Below are positions 33,103 to 42,034 of a stretch of DNA of 64,000 nt, piece by piece. The position numbers and the translations under genes were made by a program. The notes beneath the pieces were generated by a model that had not been told where the DNA came from, ran no database searches, and saw only the letters and a list, made by a program, of their open reading frames with translations. Source of the DNA: Bradyrhizobium sp. U87765 SZCCT0048 (GTDB lineage: Bacteria; Pseudomonadota; Alphaproteobacteria; Rhizobiales; Xanthobacteraceae); the NCBI RefSeq assembly GCF_018131225.1, contig NZ_JAFCMM010000006.1:409721-473720 (forward strand). The letters run 5' to 3'. Positions within the stretch are counted from its first letter, which is position 1. Each line of letters begins with the position of its first letter.

Positions 33103-33116
33103 TTGATCTGGGTCAA
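33103..33116. promoter_or_regulatory. FixK/FNR-type box
   Basis: TTGATCTGGGTCAA fits the consensus TTGAT-N4-ATCAA with one mismatch. Its distance to the DUF6894 start suggests class II activation of that gene in microaerobic conditions. The remaining 300 bp up to the fluoride riboswitch hold no gene that I can support. Confidence 0.6.
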
Positions 33117-33414
33117 GGAAACCGATCAAGGGAGGGTGGGGAATCTTCCACAAAGGATGAAGCGTCGTCGAGGGCGGCCACGACATCTGGACCAGGAAAT
33201 GATCCAAAAAATGTCATTGCAAGGCGGTGCTCGCGGTTGTGCACCTCCGTTTGGCACGAAAGCGGTCATCATGATGAACGCACGGTTTCCGGCGGGGCAT
33301 CATCGGCGGGCCGTTCGCATCCGGACGGTCGCGGGTCGCGGTGGGGGATGGCGGCGGCCGGCCACGGCGGCCTTGTGCTTCGCGGCGGAGTTGCTAGCCT
33401 GACGCTTTCCGGAT

Positions 33415-33463
33415 GGGGATGGGGTTCCCCCGATAACCGCCATGGTGGCTGATGACTCCTGCC
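33415..33463 (+). promoter_or_regulatory. fluoride riboswitch (crcB motif)
   Basis: The region begins GGGGATGGGGTTCCCCC, continues with ATAACCGCC and ends GGCTGATGACTCCTGCC, which are the conserved blocks of the fluoride-sensing crcB motif in order. It ends 33 bp before the crcB start codon, so it most likely switches crcB expression on when fluoride is high. Confidence 0.9.
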
Positions 33464-33496
33464 AATGCGCGTGAGCGCAGGAAGGAGTACGCGCCG

Positions 33497-33880
33497 ATGG
33501 AACCTCAATTCATTCTCGCCGTGGCCGCCGGCGGCGCCATCGGATCGGTGGCGCGCTATGTCGTTGGCGTCATGTCGGGCCGGCTGCTCGGCATCGCGTC
33601 TCCCTGGGGCACGCTGTTCATCAATGTCACCGGCTCGTTCCTGATCGGCCTGTTCGTCGGCCTGTTCGCAACGAAGTGGGATCTGTCGCAGACCGCGCGC
33701 ATCTTCCTCACCGTCGGTATCTGCGGCGGCTACACCACGTTCTCCACCTTCTCGCTCGATGCCTTCACGCTGATCGAGCGCGGGCAGAGCATGGCGTCGT
33801 TCGCCTACATGCTGGCGTCGGTGGCGCTGTCGGTCGGCGCGCTGGTCGCGGCGATTCATCTGGTGCGGGCATTGCCCTGA
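33497..33880 (+). CDS. crcB: fluoride ion channel/exporter CrcB (Fluc)
   Basis: A 127-residue inner-membrane protein with four helices that exports fluoride as a dual-topology dimer. It shows GGAIGSVARYVVG in helix 1, the pore asparagine region GTLFINVTGSFLIG, and GICGGYTTFSTFSLD with the phenylalanine/threonine stretch that binds fluoride and the central sodium. Length is normal. AAGGAG lies before the ATG at 33497, and a fluoride riboswitch directly precedes it. Confidence 0.95.
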   Translation: MEPQFILAVAAGGAIGSVARYVVGVMSGRLLGIASPWGTLFINVTGSFLIGLFVGLFATKWDLSQTARIFLTVGICGGYTTFSTFSLDAFTLIERGQSMASFAYMLASVALSVGALVAAIHLVRALP

Positions 33881-34293
33881 CATGCGTATCCGGCGGCTCA
33901 GCGATTACGGCGCTCGCCGCGCCCGTCGCTGAGCGCGATCCATGCGTCGCGGATGGCGATGCGCAGGATGCCAGCAATTGCTGTATGTCGGGCATTTTGG
34001 CGTCTGCGCCGATGCTTGCGTAGCGGCGATGGCGAACAGCAGGGCGATGGGCCTCTCATCGTGGCATTCCCTGTCCGGCAATCCGTGACCTGATATCGCG
34101 CATGATCGTCGGCTCGATCGCGCGGATGCACGCCGACGATGCATCCGCGCGACGATGAACCCGTGTGGTGTCGCGCGCGCGACGTCTCATTGTGCGCTGC
34201 ATCTTTTTTCGACGCATCGAAATGATTTGAGGCAACTTTCGCTCGATTTCGCGGCTTGACATCATGAATGATCTAAGCGAGCCTAAAGTTACA
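33881..34293. other. spacer with possible decayed secreted-protein gene
   Basis: About 410 bp without an intact gene. On the minus strand, around 34050-33950, a signal-peptide-like stretch (PIALLFAIAATQASAQTPKC) has no in-frame start and breaks off after a few dozen residues; an ATG lies one frame away, so it may be a frameshifted remnant. The right end has TTGACA at 34256, a likely -35 element for the amide operon. Confidence 0.35.
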
Positions 34294-34420
34294 GCGTTGG
34301 GCAAAGCTGCCCAGTAACGCAGCAAGTTTTTCGATGATTTCCAACACCACGCGGTTTGCAGCGTGTTCGGTTGGTGGCAATAGCGCCCACGGTCTGACGG
34401 CCGGCGGGCGCTTTTATTTT
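34294..34420 (+). promoter_or_regulatory. leader RNA with ANTAR-type hairpins
   Basis: Hairpin P1 (34294-34320) has a TGGGC/GCCCA stem closing the hexaloop AAAGCT, with A at loop position 1 and G at 4 as ANTAR proteins require, extended by GCGT/ACGC. Hairpin P2 (34374-34390) has GTGGC/GC(C)CAC closing AATAGC. P2 shares bases 34382-34388 with the 5' arm of the following terminator, so the two are mutually exclusive. This is the expected layout for antitermination by the AmiR-like protein encoded downstream. The P2 loop fits the consensus only in part. Confidence 0.6.
34382..34420 (+). terminator. attenuator terminator before the amide operon
   Basis: AGCGCCC (34382-34388) pairs with GGGCGCT (34406-34412), followed by TTTATTTT. 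It lies directly before the first gene of the operon, so it must be regulated and not constitutive. Confidence 0.65.
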
Positions 34421-34430
34421 GGAACGACGG

Positions 34431-35588
34431 ATGGCGCGCAAGACGTTTCAGATCGGCGTGATGTTCTCGACGACGGGCTCTTACAGCGTCGTCGTGCGCT
34501 CGATGCTGAACGGCGCGCTGCTCGCCTTCCAGGAGATTGCGGCGACGGACGGCGACATCGCCATCGAGCCAGTGGTGGTCAACCCGGCCGGCGATCTGCA
34601 GCGCTATCGCGCGCTCAGTCTCGAGCTGCTCGGCAGCGGCATCCGCCAGGTGGTCGGCTGCTATACGTCGTCGAGCCGCAAGGAAGTCATTCCCTGCTTC
34701 GAGAAGTTCGACGGCGTGCTGTGGTACCCGTCACACTATGAGGGCTTCGAGAGCTCCGACAATGTCATCTACACCGGTGCGTCGCCGAACCAGCACGTGC
34801 TGCCACTGGTCGACTATCTCGCCGCGCGTCGCGGCAAGCGTGCGTTCTGCGTTGGCTCCAACTACATCTGGGCGTGGGAGAACAACCGCATCTTTCGCGA
34901 GGCGCTGACCGCACGCGGCGGCAGCGTCGTCGCCGAACGCTACCTGCCGGTCGGCGACACCGAGTTCGACCAGGTGGTCGCGGCCATCGTCGACCAGCGG
35001 CCCGACTTCGTGTTCAACAACCTGATCGGCACCAGCGCCTACGCCTTCTTCCGCGCGTTCCGCGCTGCTTGCCTCGCGCGTGGCATCGACCAGGCCAGCG
35101 ACATTCCGGTGGCCAGCTGCACGCTGTCGGAGCCGGAGCTCGCCGAGATCGGACCGGAGGCGGTCGACGGCCATCTCAGTTCGAGCGTCTACTTCTCCTC
35201 GCTGTCCTCGCCGGCGAGCGCGGCCTTCGTCGCAGCCTATGCCAGGGCATTCCCGGACGGCCCTGTGGCGTCCGCCGATGCGGAATCGTCCTACAACGCG
35301 GTCAAGCTGCTTGCCGCGTCGCTGGCGCAGGCCGGCACCGACGAAGCGCGCGCCGTGCGTGCCGCGGTCGCCGGCCGCTCCATGCTGGCGCCGCAGGGCG
35401 ACGTGCGGATCGATCCGCAGACCTATCATGCCTGGCTCACGCCGCGCATCGCGCGCTCGACGTCGAGCGGCACGTTCGAGGTGCTGCTCGAAGCGCGCGA
35501 GCCACTGGCGCCCGATCCCTATCTCGTCCAGACGTCGCCGCGTTTTGCGGTGGCGATGCGCGCTCCGATTCTCCGGGTGGTGTCATGA
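34431..35588 (+). CDS. AmiC-like amide sensor (type I periplasmic-binding fold, cytosolic)
   Basis: A 385-residue protein with the Leu/Ile/Val-binding protein fold but no signal peptide, as in AmiC of Pseudomonas, which binds amides and sequesters the antiterminator AmiR. Typical stretches are IGVMFSTTGSYSVVVRSMLNGALLAFQEI, GCYTSSSRKEVIPCFEKFDGVLWYPSHYEGFESS and NVIYTGASPNQ, the last two being highly characteristic of AmiC/UrtA-like sensors. It overlaps the ANTAR gene by four bases. The ATG at 34431 was chosen; an in-frame TTG lies four codons earlier. It begins right after a terminator hairpin. Confidence 0.85.
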   Translation: MARKTFQIGVMFSTTGSYSVVVRSMLNGALLAFQEIAATDGDIAIEPVVVNPAGDLQRYRALSLELLGSGIRQVVGCYTSSSRKEVIPCFEKFDGVLWYPSHYEGFESSDNVIYTGASPNQHVLPLVDYLAARRGKRAFCVGSNYIWAWENNRIFREALTARGGSVVAERYLPVGDTEFDQVVAAIVDQRPDFVFNNLIGTSAYAFFRAFRAACLARGIDQASDIPVASCTLSEPELAEIGPEAVDGHLSSSVYFSSLSSPASAAFVAAYARAFPDGPVASADAESSYNAVKLLAASLAQAGTDEARAVRAAVAGRSMLAPQGDVRIDPQTYHAWLTPRIARSTSSGTFEVLLEAREPLAPDPYLVQTSPRFAVAMRAPILRVVS

Positions 35589-36247
35589 CGTCTCGATTGC
35601 TGCAGAACTTCAAGGGCGGCCGCGCTGTCATCGTCAGCGGGCGCGGAACGGAGCCGACGCTGGAGAGCACGCTCGCCAAGCTCGGCGTCGTCAGCGAGTA
35701 TCCGGCGATCGTCGACGGCCGCGCGCAGATCGACATGGCGAGCCTGCAGGCCGATCGCGACATCCTGTTCGTCGACGGCGATCTCGACGGCGTGGTGGCG
35801 ATGGAGGTCGATCAGGCGTCGCGGCTGCCGCTGGTGCCGGTGATCGGCCTTGTCGGCGTCGAGGCGCCGAGCCGCCTCAAGGCGCTGGTCAATCTCGGCG
35901 CGACGTCGTTCCTGCGCAAGCCGGTGCATGGCGGCGCGGTCTATACATCGCTGTTCATGGGCATCAACCAGTTCCTGCTGCGCAACGACATGTATGGCCG
36001 CCTGCAGGATCTCGAGGCGCGCCGGCGCGGCCGCCGCGCCGTGGTCAGCGCCATCATCGCGGTGATGCGCGAGGCCGGCCTCGACGAGGATCAAGCCTAT
36101 TCCCAGCTTCGCGGCGCCAGCATGCGCGCGCGGATCAGTCTGGAACAGTACTGCGAGGAGTTACTCCGCAGGCGGGCCGAACCGCCCGACAAGTCCTGCC
36201 GAACGAGCGGCGTCGAGCTGCGAGGCGGCGACAAGCAAGCGACCTAG
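35585..36247 (+). CDS. AmiR-like ANTAR transcription antiterminator
   Basis: A 220-residue protein. Residues about 12-125 form a receiver-like domain without a clear phosphorylation site, a coiled-coil-like linker follows, and residues 137-194 are an ANTAR RNA-binding domain: RRGRRAVVSAIIAVMREAGLDEDQAYSQLRGASMRARISLEQYCEELL. In Pseudomonas, AmiR lets RNA polymerase pass a leader terminator when amides release it from AmiC. The same arrangement is seen here: AmiC-like gene, four-base overlap, ANTAR gene, and a leader with hairpins and terminator upstream. The 25 C-terminal residues are polar and non-conserved. Confidence 0.88.
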   Translation: MTSRLLQNFKGGRAVIVSGRGTEPTLESTLAKLGVVSEYPAIVDGRAQIDMASLQADRDILFVDGDLDGVVAMEVDQASRLPLVPVIGLVGVEAPSRLKALVNLGATSFLRKPVHGGAVYTSLFMGINQFLLRNDMYGRLQDLEARRRGRRAVVSAIIAVMREAGLDEDQAYSQLRGASMRARISLEQYCEELLRRRAEPPDKSCRTSGVELRGGDKQAT

Positions 36248-36258
36248 GAGACGATCAC

Positions 36259-37497
36259 ATGACCAGCAATGTGTTGCGAGGGCTGCGTGCCGCAGCCCTC
36301 ACGGGGACGCTTGTCCTCGCGTATGGCCACGCTTTCGCCGCCGATCCCATCAAGCTCGGTGTGCTGGAAGACCAGTCCGGCGACTTCGCCGTCGCCACCA
36401 TCGGCAAGGTGCACGCCATTCAGCTCGCCGCCGAGGAGATCAACAAGGCCGGCGGCATCGCCGGCCGGCCGCTCGAACTCGTCGTCTACGACACCCAGTC
36501 CGACAACACGCGTTATCAGGAATTCATGCGGCGCGTGCTGCAGCGGGACAAGGTCGACGCCGTGTTCGCGGGCTTCTCGTCGGCGTCGCGCGAGGCGTAT
36601 CGTCCGATCGTCGACCAGTTCAACGGCTTTGCGTTCTACAACAACCAGTACGAGGGCGGCGTCTGCGACGGCCACATGATCGTCACCGGCGCCGTGCCGG
36701 AGCAGCAGTTCTCGACGCTGCTGCCCTACATGATCCAGACCTACGGCAAGAAGGTCTACACGCTCGCCGCCGACTACAATTTCGGCCAGATCTCGGCGGA
36801 GTGGGTGCGCAACATCGTCAAGGAGAACGGCGGCGAGATGGTCGGCGAGGAGTTCATCCCGCTCGGCGTGTCGCAGTTCTCCCAGAGCATCCAGAACATC
36901 CAGAAGGCCAAGCCCGACTTCGTCGTAACGCTCCTCGTCGGTACCGCGCAGGCGTCCTACTACGAGCAGGCGGCCGCGGCCAACGTCAGCCTGCCGATGG
37001 CCTCGTCGATCAATGTCGGCCAGGCCTACGAGCACAAGCGCTTCAAGCCGCCGAGCCTGAAGGACATGCACGTCACCACCAACTATGTCGAGGAGATCGA
37101 CACGCCCCAGAGCAAGGCGTTCGTCGCCAAGTTCAAGGCCAAGTTCCCGAACGAGCCCTATGTCAACCAGGAGGCCGAGAACTCCTATCTCGCGGTCTAC
37201 CTCTACAAGCAGATGGTCGAGCGGGCGAAGTCGACCAAGCGCGAGGAGATCCGCAAGGTGATCGCCCAGGGCGACGTCTGCATGGACGCGCCGGAAGGCA
37301 AGGTGTGCATCGATCCCAAGAGCCAGCACATGTCGCACACCATCTACCTGGCCAAGGTCGCGGCCGATCACTCCATCACCTTCCCGAAGGTGTGGCAGGA
37401 CATCAAGCCGTACTGGCTCGGTGACGCTGGCTGCGACCTGACCCGGAAGGACCCGATGGCGCAGTACACGCCCTCCAACCCGCCGCCCAAACCCTGA
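36259..37497 (+). CDS. ABC transporter substrate-binding protein, Urt/Liv type
   Basis: A 412-residue periplasmic binding protein with a signal peptide ending near GHAFAADPIKLG. The type I fold pattern includes GVLEDQSGDFAVATIGKVHAIQLAAEEINKAGGIAGRPLELVVYD and the stretch FNGFAFYNNQYEGGVCDGHMIVTG. It delivers the substrate to the permeases encoded next. It is related to the cytosolic sensor at 34431, which suggests both bind the same amide. TAGGAG precedes the ATG at 36259. Four cysteines in the C-terminal third (DVCMD, VCID, GCDL) may be structural. Confidence 0.9.
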   Translation: MTSNVLRGLRAAALTGTLVLAYGHAFAADPIKLGVLEDQSGDFAVATIGKVHAIQLAAEEINKAGGIAGRPLELVVYDTQSDNTRYQEFMRRVLQRDKVDAVFAGFSSASREAYRPIVDQFNGFAFYNNQYEGGVCDGHMIVTGAVPEQQFSTLLPYMIQTYGKKVYTLAADYNFGQISAEWVRNIVKENGGEMVGEEFIPLGVSQFSQSIQNIQKAKPDFVVTLLVGTAQASYYEQAAAANVSLPMASSINVGQAYEHKRFKPPSLKDMHVTTNYVEEIDTPQSKAFVAKFKAKFPNEPYVNQEAENSYLAVYLYKQMVERAKSTKREEIRKVIAQGDVCMDAPEGKVCIDPKSQHMSHTIYLAKVAADHSITFPKVWQDIKPYWLGDAGCDLTRKDPMAQYTPSNPPPKP

Positions 37498-37604
37498 CGC
37501 GGCGTCGGTGAGGCGTCGTCCCGGCGGCTGCTCCTGAGCGCCGGGACGACGACCGCCGGTCTTCCGACACGCCAGCGCGCCACCTTCCGCCAACCGGACG
37601 ATCC

Positions 37605-38477
37605 ATGGATATCGCAAGCCTCGTCTTCTCGCCGCTCTATCAATTCGGCGACGCGTTCGCCTTTCTCGTGCTGTCGGCCTGCGGGCTAGCCGTGATCTTC
37701 GGCATGATGGGCGTGATCAATCTCGCCCACGGCGAGTTCATCATGTGCGGCGCCTATGTCACCGTCTCCGCCGCCCATGCCGGCCTGCCGCTGCCGCTGG
37801 CGATCGCCGCCGGCACCATCGTCTCGGCGCTGGTCGGCGCGCTGGTCGAGCTCCTCGTCATCCGCCATCTCTACGACCGGCCGCTCGACACCATCGTTGC
37901 GACCTGGGGCCTCAGCCTGATCGCGACGCAGGGCACACTGATCGTGCTGGGCTCGTCCATGGCCGGCGTCGGCACGCCGTTCGGCAGCTTCCAGGTCGGC
38001 CACTACTCCTATTCGGTCTACCGCATCGTACTGTTCGTCGCCGCGGTCGCGGTGCTCGGAGGCCTCTATGCGCTGTTCAACTGGACGCGTTTCGGCGTCA
38101 TCGCCCGCGCCACCATCCAGGTGCCGCACATGGCGGCGGCGCTCGGTGTCGACACCCGCCTGATCTACAGCCTGACATTCGCGTGCGGCGCAGGGCTCGC
38201 GGGCCTCGCCGGCGGCCTCTACGCGCCGACCATGACACTGGTGCCGACCATGGGGGCGACCTTCATCATGGAGGCGTTCGTCACCGTGGTGGTCGGCGGC
38301 GCCGACGTCTTCCTCGGCACCGCGCCGGCGGCCGCCGTGCTCGCGGTGGTGCGGGCGGCACTGACATCGTGGCAGGGCCAGCTGTTCGGCCAGATCGGCC
38401 TGCTGGTCGCCGTCATCCTGGTGATCCGCATCCTGCCCAAGGGCCTGTCGGGCTTCCTGCTGCGGGAGAGGACCTGA
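37605..38477 (+). CDS. ABC transporter permease, UrtB/LivH type
   Basis: A 290-residue inner-membrane permease with about eight helices. The LivH-type signature VIFGMMGVINLAHGEFIMCGAY lies near residues 29-50, and AALGVDTRLIYSLTFACGAGLAGLAGGLYAP near 180-205 is the coupling region that contacts the ATPase. It follows the binding-protein gene by 107 bp and precedes the second permease by two bases. Confidence 0.9.
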   Translation: MDIASLVFSPLYQFGDAFAFLVLSACGLAVIFGMMGVINLAHGEFIMCGAYVTVSAAHAGLPLPLAIAAGTIVSALVGALVELLVIRHLYDRPLDTIVATWGLSLIATQGTLIVLGSSMAGVGTPFGSFQVGHYSYSVYRIVLFVAAVAVLGGLYALFNWTRFGVIARATIQVPHMAAALGVDTRLIYSLTFACGAGLAGLAGGLYAPTMTLVPTMGATFIMEAFVTVVVGGADVFLGTAPAAAVLAVVRAALTSWQGQLFGQIGLLVAVILVIRILPKGLSGFLLRERT

Positions 38478-38479
38478 CC

Positions 38480-39544
38480 ATGGCCGGCCTCGTCCGTTTC
38501 CTGCGCCATCTCGAAGGCCCCCAGACCATGGGCAGAGGCCCGGCATTCTGGCTCGCCTTCGCGGTCGTGCTCGCCGCCGCCTGCGCCTATCCGCTGTTCA
38601 GCGACGGCTACACCGTCGGCAACACCGTGTACTTCTTCATCTGGGTATTCATTGCCCTCAGCCTGTGCGTGATCTGGGGCTATGGCGGCGCGCTCAGCTT
38701 CGGCCAGACCGCGTTCTTCGGCATCGCAGGCTACAGCTACGGCATCCTCACCATCAACTTCGGCTCGGCTTACGGCTTCACTTTCGTCGCGCTGGTGCTG
38801 GCGGTGATCATCGCCGCGGTGGTGGCGCTGCTGCTCGGCTATTTCATGTTCTTCGGCCGCATCGCCGGCGTCTTCCTCGGCATCGTCACCCTCGCGGTGA
38901 CATTGATGCTGGAGCGCTTCATGGCGCAGACCGCGGGGCCGGAGTGGCGCGTCGGCGCGGCGCGGCTCAACGGCTTCAACGGCATGAGCGGCATGCCGCC
39001 GCTGACCATCCCCTGGCCGGGCGGCGACATCGTGCTGTTCGCCGATGTCGGTCTCTACTATGTCGTGCTCGGCATTCTGGTCGTGGTCTATCTCGGCCTG
39101 CGCATTCTTCTCAACTCGGCGTTCGGCAACGTCATCGTCGCCATCCGCGAGAATCCCGAGCGGGCCGAGATGCTGGGCTACGACGTGCGCAAGTATCAAC
39201 TGCTGACCTTCGTGGTCGGCGCGGCGCTCGCCGGCCTCTCGGGCGTGCTCTACACCGCCTGGGGCCAGTACATCACGCCGTCCAGCATGGGCATGACCGC
39301 GGCGGCGCTGCCGCTGATCTGGGTCGCCGTCGGCGGCCGCTCGGACCTGACCTCCACCGTGATCGGAACGCTGCTGGTGCTCGCCGCGTTCCAGGCGCTG
39401 ACCATCTATGGCAGCCAGTATGCGCTGGTGGTGATGGGCGTGCTGCTGGTGCTGACCGTGCTGCTGGCGCCGAACGGCCTCGTGCTGGCGCTGATGCAGG
39501 GGCTGGCGCGCCTCGGCCGCCGCCGCAAGACCGGAGAAGCCTGA
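38480..39544 (+). CDS. ABC transporter permease, UrtC/LivM type
   Basis: A 354-residue inner-membrane permease with about ten helices. The LivM-type features are GYGGALSFGQTAFFGIAGYSYGI (about residues 71-93) and the coupling helix VAIRENPERAEMLGYDVRKYQLLTFVVGAALAGLSG. It partners the UrtB/LivH-type permease. GGAGAGG lies before the ATG. Its stop codon overlaps the next ATG by one base (TGATG). Confidence 0.9.
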   Translation: MAGLVRFLRHLEGPQTMGRGPAFWLAFAVVLAAACAYPLFSDGYTVGNTVYFFIWVFIALSLCVIWGYGGALSFGQTAFFGIAGYSYGILTINFGSAYGFTFVALVLAVIIAAVVALLLGYFMFFGRIAGVFLGIVTLAVTLMLERFMAQTAGPEWRVGAARLNGFNGMSGMPPLTIPWPGGDIVLFADVGLYYVVLGILVVVYLGLRILLNSAFGNVIVAIRENPERAEMLGYDVRKYQLLTFVVGAALAGLSGVLYTAWGQYITPSSMGMTAAALPLIWVAVGGRSDLTSTVIGTLLVLAAFQALTIYGSQYALVVMGVLLVLTVLLAPNGLVLALMQGLARLGRRRKTGEA

Positions 39545-40260
39545 TGCCGCTGCTCGAACTGCGCGCTCTGAACAAGCATTTCGGCGGCCTGCATGTCACC
39601 AACTCGGTCGATCTCGCGCTCCAGTCCGGCGAGATCCACTGCCTGATCGGCCCCAACGGCGCCGGCAAGAGCACGCTGTTCCGCCTGATCCTCGGCGAGT
39701 ATCAGCCGGGCAGCGGCGACATCTATTTCGCCGGCGACAATGTCACCGCGCTGAAGCCCTTCGCTCGCATCCATCGCGGGCTGTCGGTCAAATTCCAGGT
39801 GCCCGGCGTGTTCAAGGGCCTGTCGGTGCGCCAGAACCTCGAGACCGCGCTGCAGCGCCTGCATCGCGGCGCCGAGCTCGCCGACGAGATCGACCGCCTG
39901 CTGGTCTTCCTTGGCCTTGAGGCCGAGCAGGGGCAGGCCGCCGGCAATCTCAGCCACGGCCAGAAGCAGTGGCTGGAGATCGGCATGGCCATCAGCCTCA
40001 GGCCGCGGCTGCTGCTGCTCGACGAGCCGACCGCCGGCATGTCGCCGGAGGAGACCCATGCCACCGGCGAGATGGTGCGGCGGCTCAACGCCGACGGCAT
40101 GACCGTGCTTGCCATCGAGCACGACATGGCCTTCGTGCGCCAGGTCGCACAGAAGGTCACCGTGCTGCATCTCGGCCAGGTGTTCGCGCAGGGCTCGATC
40201 GACGAGATCGTCGCCGACGAGCGCGTCGCCGCCATCTATCTGGGGCAGGCTCATGCGTAA
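39544..40260 (+). CDS. ABC transporter ATP-binding protein, UrtD type
   Basis: A 238-residue ATPase. Walker A is GPNGAGKST (about residues 37-45), the signature motif reads LSHGQKQWLEIGMAI, which is the distinctive form found in urea-transporter UrtD proteins, and Walker B is LLLLDEPTAGMSPEE. It energises the two permeases. It overlaps the next ATPase gene by eight bases. Confidence 0.9.
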   Translation: MPLLELRALNKHFGGLHVTNSVDLALQSGEIHCLIGPNGAGKSTLFRLILGEYQPGSGDIYFAGDNVTALKPFARIHRGLSVKFQVPGVFKGLSVRQNLETALQRLHRGAELADEIDRLLVFLGLEAEQGQAAGNLSHGQKQWLEIGMAISLRPRLLLLDEPTAGMSPEETHATGEMVRRLNADGMTVLAIEHDMAFVRQVAQKVTVLHLGQVFAQGSIDEIVADERVAAIYLGQAHA

Positions 40261-40966
40261 GGACGTCATCCTCTCCACCGTGGGCCTGCGCGCAGGCTAT
40301 GGCGGCAAGCCGGTGCTGCAAGGCCTCGACATCGAGGTCCGCGAAGGCGAGATCGTCGCGGTCATCGGTCGCAACGGCGTCGGCAAGTCGACGCTGATGA
40401 AAAGCCTGATCGGCCTCGTGCCGACCACCGGGGGCGCGATCGTCTATCGCGGCGAGCCGGTCGAGCAACTGCCGGCACACAAGCGTGCGCGGCTCGGCAT
40501 CGGCTATGTGCCGCAGGGCCGCGACGTGTTTCCGCGCCTGACGGTGGCGGAGAACCTCGCGGTCGGCGCCGCGATCCGCGGCGGCATGACCGCGACCGAC
40601 CGCCGCCGCCTCACGGAAGCCTTCCCGATCCTCGAGGAGCGCTGGAGCCAGCGCGCCGGCACCATGTCCGGCGGCCAGCAGCAGCAGCTCGCCATCGGCC
40701 GCGTGCTGGTCGCCGACCCCGCGCTGATTCTGCTCGACGAGCCGTCGGAGGGTATCCAGCCCAACATCGTGCAGGACATCGCCCGCAACATGGTGGCGCT
40801 CAACCAGCGCACCGGCGTCACCGTCGTGCTGGTCGAGCAGAACCTCGACATGATCCGCGCCATGGCGCAGCGCTGCTACGTCATGGACAAGGGTCGCATC
40901 GTCGCCGCGCTGGAGCGCGAGGCGCTCGACGACGCCGCCGAGATGCGCCGCCATCTCGCGGTCTGA
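40253..40966 (+). CDS. ABC transporter ATP-binding protein, UrtE/LivF type
   Basis: A 237-residue ATPase with Walker A GRNGVGKST, the Q-loop sequence GYVPQGRDVFPRLTVAENL, the signature MSGGQQQQLAIGR and Walker B LILLDEPSEGIQPNIV, characteristic of UrtE/LivF. It completes a full five-component importer. The family of Urt transporters carries urea and short amides; which of these is transported is inferred from the adjacent amidase. Confidence 0.9.
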   Translation: MRKDVILSTVGLRAGYGGKPVLQGLDIEVREGEIVAVIGRNGVGKSTLMKSLIGLVPTTGGAIVYRGEPVEQLPAHKRARLGIGYVPQGRDVFPRLTVAENLAVGAAIRGGMTATDRRRLTEAFPILEERWSQRAGTMSGGQQQQLAIGRVLVADPALILLDEPSEGIQPNIVQDIARNMVALNQRTGVTVVLVEQNLDMIRAMAQRCYVMDKGRIVAALEREALDDAAEMRRHLAV

Positions 40967-41030
40967 TCCTCCCCGGTCCGCACCGCAAGCCAACACCACC
41001 ACCGCCCGACAACAAGCAAGGAGAGCATTC

Positions 41031-42020
41031 ATGGCCTGGCACGACAACTCCATCATGGCGCGCAAGGGCATCGCCGGCGGCAAGGCCGGCAGCCGCCACA
41101 TGATCACCGAGGCCGACCAGGGGACGTATCACTATGTCTACGGGCCGTTCGCCAAACCCGTGCTCACCGTCGATCCCGGCGCGGTGGTGTCGGCCGAGAC
41201 CCACGACGCGTTCGAAGGCAAGATCCGGCACGAGACCGACAGCCCCTCGAAGATCCTGAACTTTCCCTACCTCAATCCGCAGAACGGCCCGATCTGGGTC
41301 AACGGCGCGGAGAAGGGCGACACGCTCGCGGTCTACATCGAGAGCATCGTGCCGCGCGGGCCGCAGCCGCGCGGCACGACGGTGGTGATGCCGGACTTCG
41401 GCGGTCTCGTCAGCACCAACCAGACCGCGCTGTTGCACGCGCCGCTGCCCGAACGGGTCAAGAAGCTGGAGATCGACGCCACGACCGGCACGAAGTGGAG
41501 CGACACCATCACGCTGCCCTACGAGCCGTTCATCGGCACCATCGGCACCTCGCCGGAGATCGAGGCGATCTCCTCGCTGCAGCCGGACTACTATGGCGGC
41601 AACATGGACCTGCCCGATGTCGGCGTCGGCGCGGTGATCTATCTGCCGGTCAACACCGCCGGCGCGCTGCTCTATCTCGGCGATTGCCATGCCGCGCAGG
41701 GCGACGGCGAACTCTGCGGCGTCGCCATCGAGCATCCCACCGTCACCACGGTGCAGATCGACCTCATCAAGGGCTGGACCATCGCCTGGCCGCGGCTGGA
41801 GACGGCGGACTTCATCATGACCATCGGCTCGGGCCGCCCGATGGAGGATGCCGCGCGCATCGCCTATCGCGATCTCTGCCGCTGGATGGCCGCCGACTAC
41901 GGCTTCGACGAGATCGATGCCTACATGCTGCTGACCCAGGCCGGCCGCGTCCGGCTCGGCAACATGGTCGATCCCAAATACACCATCGGCGCGTCGATCA
42001 AGAAATCCTACCTGCGGTGA
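41031..42020 (+). CDS. fmdA: acetamidase/formamidase (FmdA/AmdA family)
   Basis: A 329-residue zinc-type amidase that hydrolyses formamide or acetamide to ammonia and the acid. Family features are ILNFPYLNPQNGPIWVNGAEKGDTLAVYIESI, then LGDCHAAQGDGELCGVAIE with conserved histidine and cysteine (YLGDCHAAQGDGE is the hallmark), and ending DAYMLLTQAGRVRLGNMVDPKYTIGASIKKSYL. No signal peptide, so it works in the cytoplasm after import by the Urt-type transporter. AGGAGAG lies before the ATG. FmdA-type enzymes are normally about 310-410 residues. Confidence 0.9.
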   Translation: MAWHDNSIMARKGIAGGKAGSRHMITEADQGTYHYVYGPFAKPVLTVDPGAVVSAETHDAFEGKIRHETDSPSKILNFPYLNPQNGPIWVNGAEKGDTLAVYIESIVPRGPQPRGTTVVMPDFGGLVSTNQTALLHAPLPERVKKLEIDATTGTKWSDTITLPYEPFIGTIGTSPEIEAISSLQPDYYGGNMDLPDVGVGAVIYLPVNTAGALLYLGDCHAAQGDGELCGVAIEHPTVTTVQIDLIKGWTIAWPRLETADFIMTIGSGRPMEDAARIAYRDLCRWMAADYGFDEIDAYMLLTQAGRVRLGNMVDPKYTIGASIKKSYLR

Positions 42021-42034
42021 GCGAGGGCAGAGCG

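Noticed and set aside
33905..34144. A minus-strand gene for a small secreted protein
   Set aside because: The signal-peptide-like stretch has no start codon in frame and the frame ends quickly in Arg/His-rich sequence; at best a remnant.
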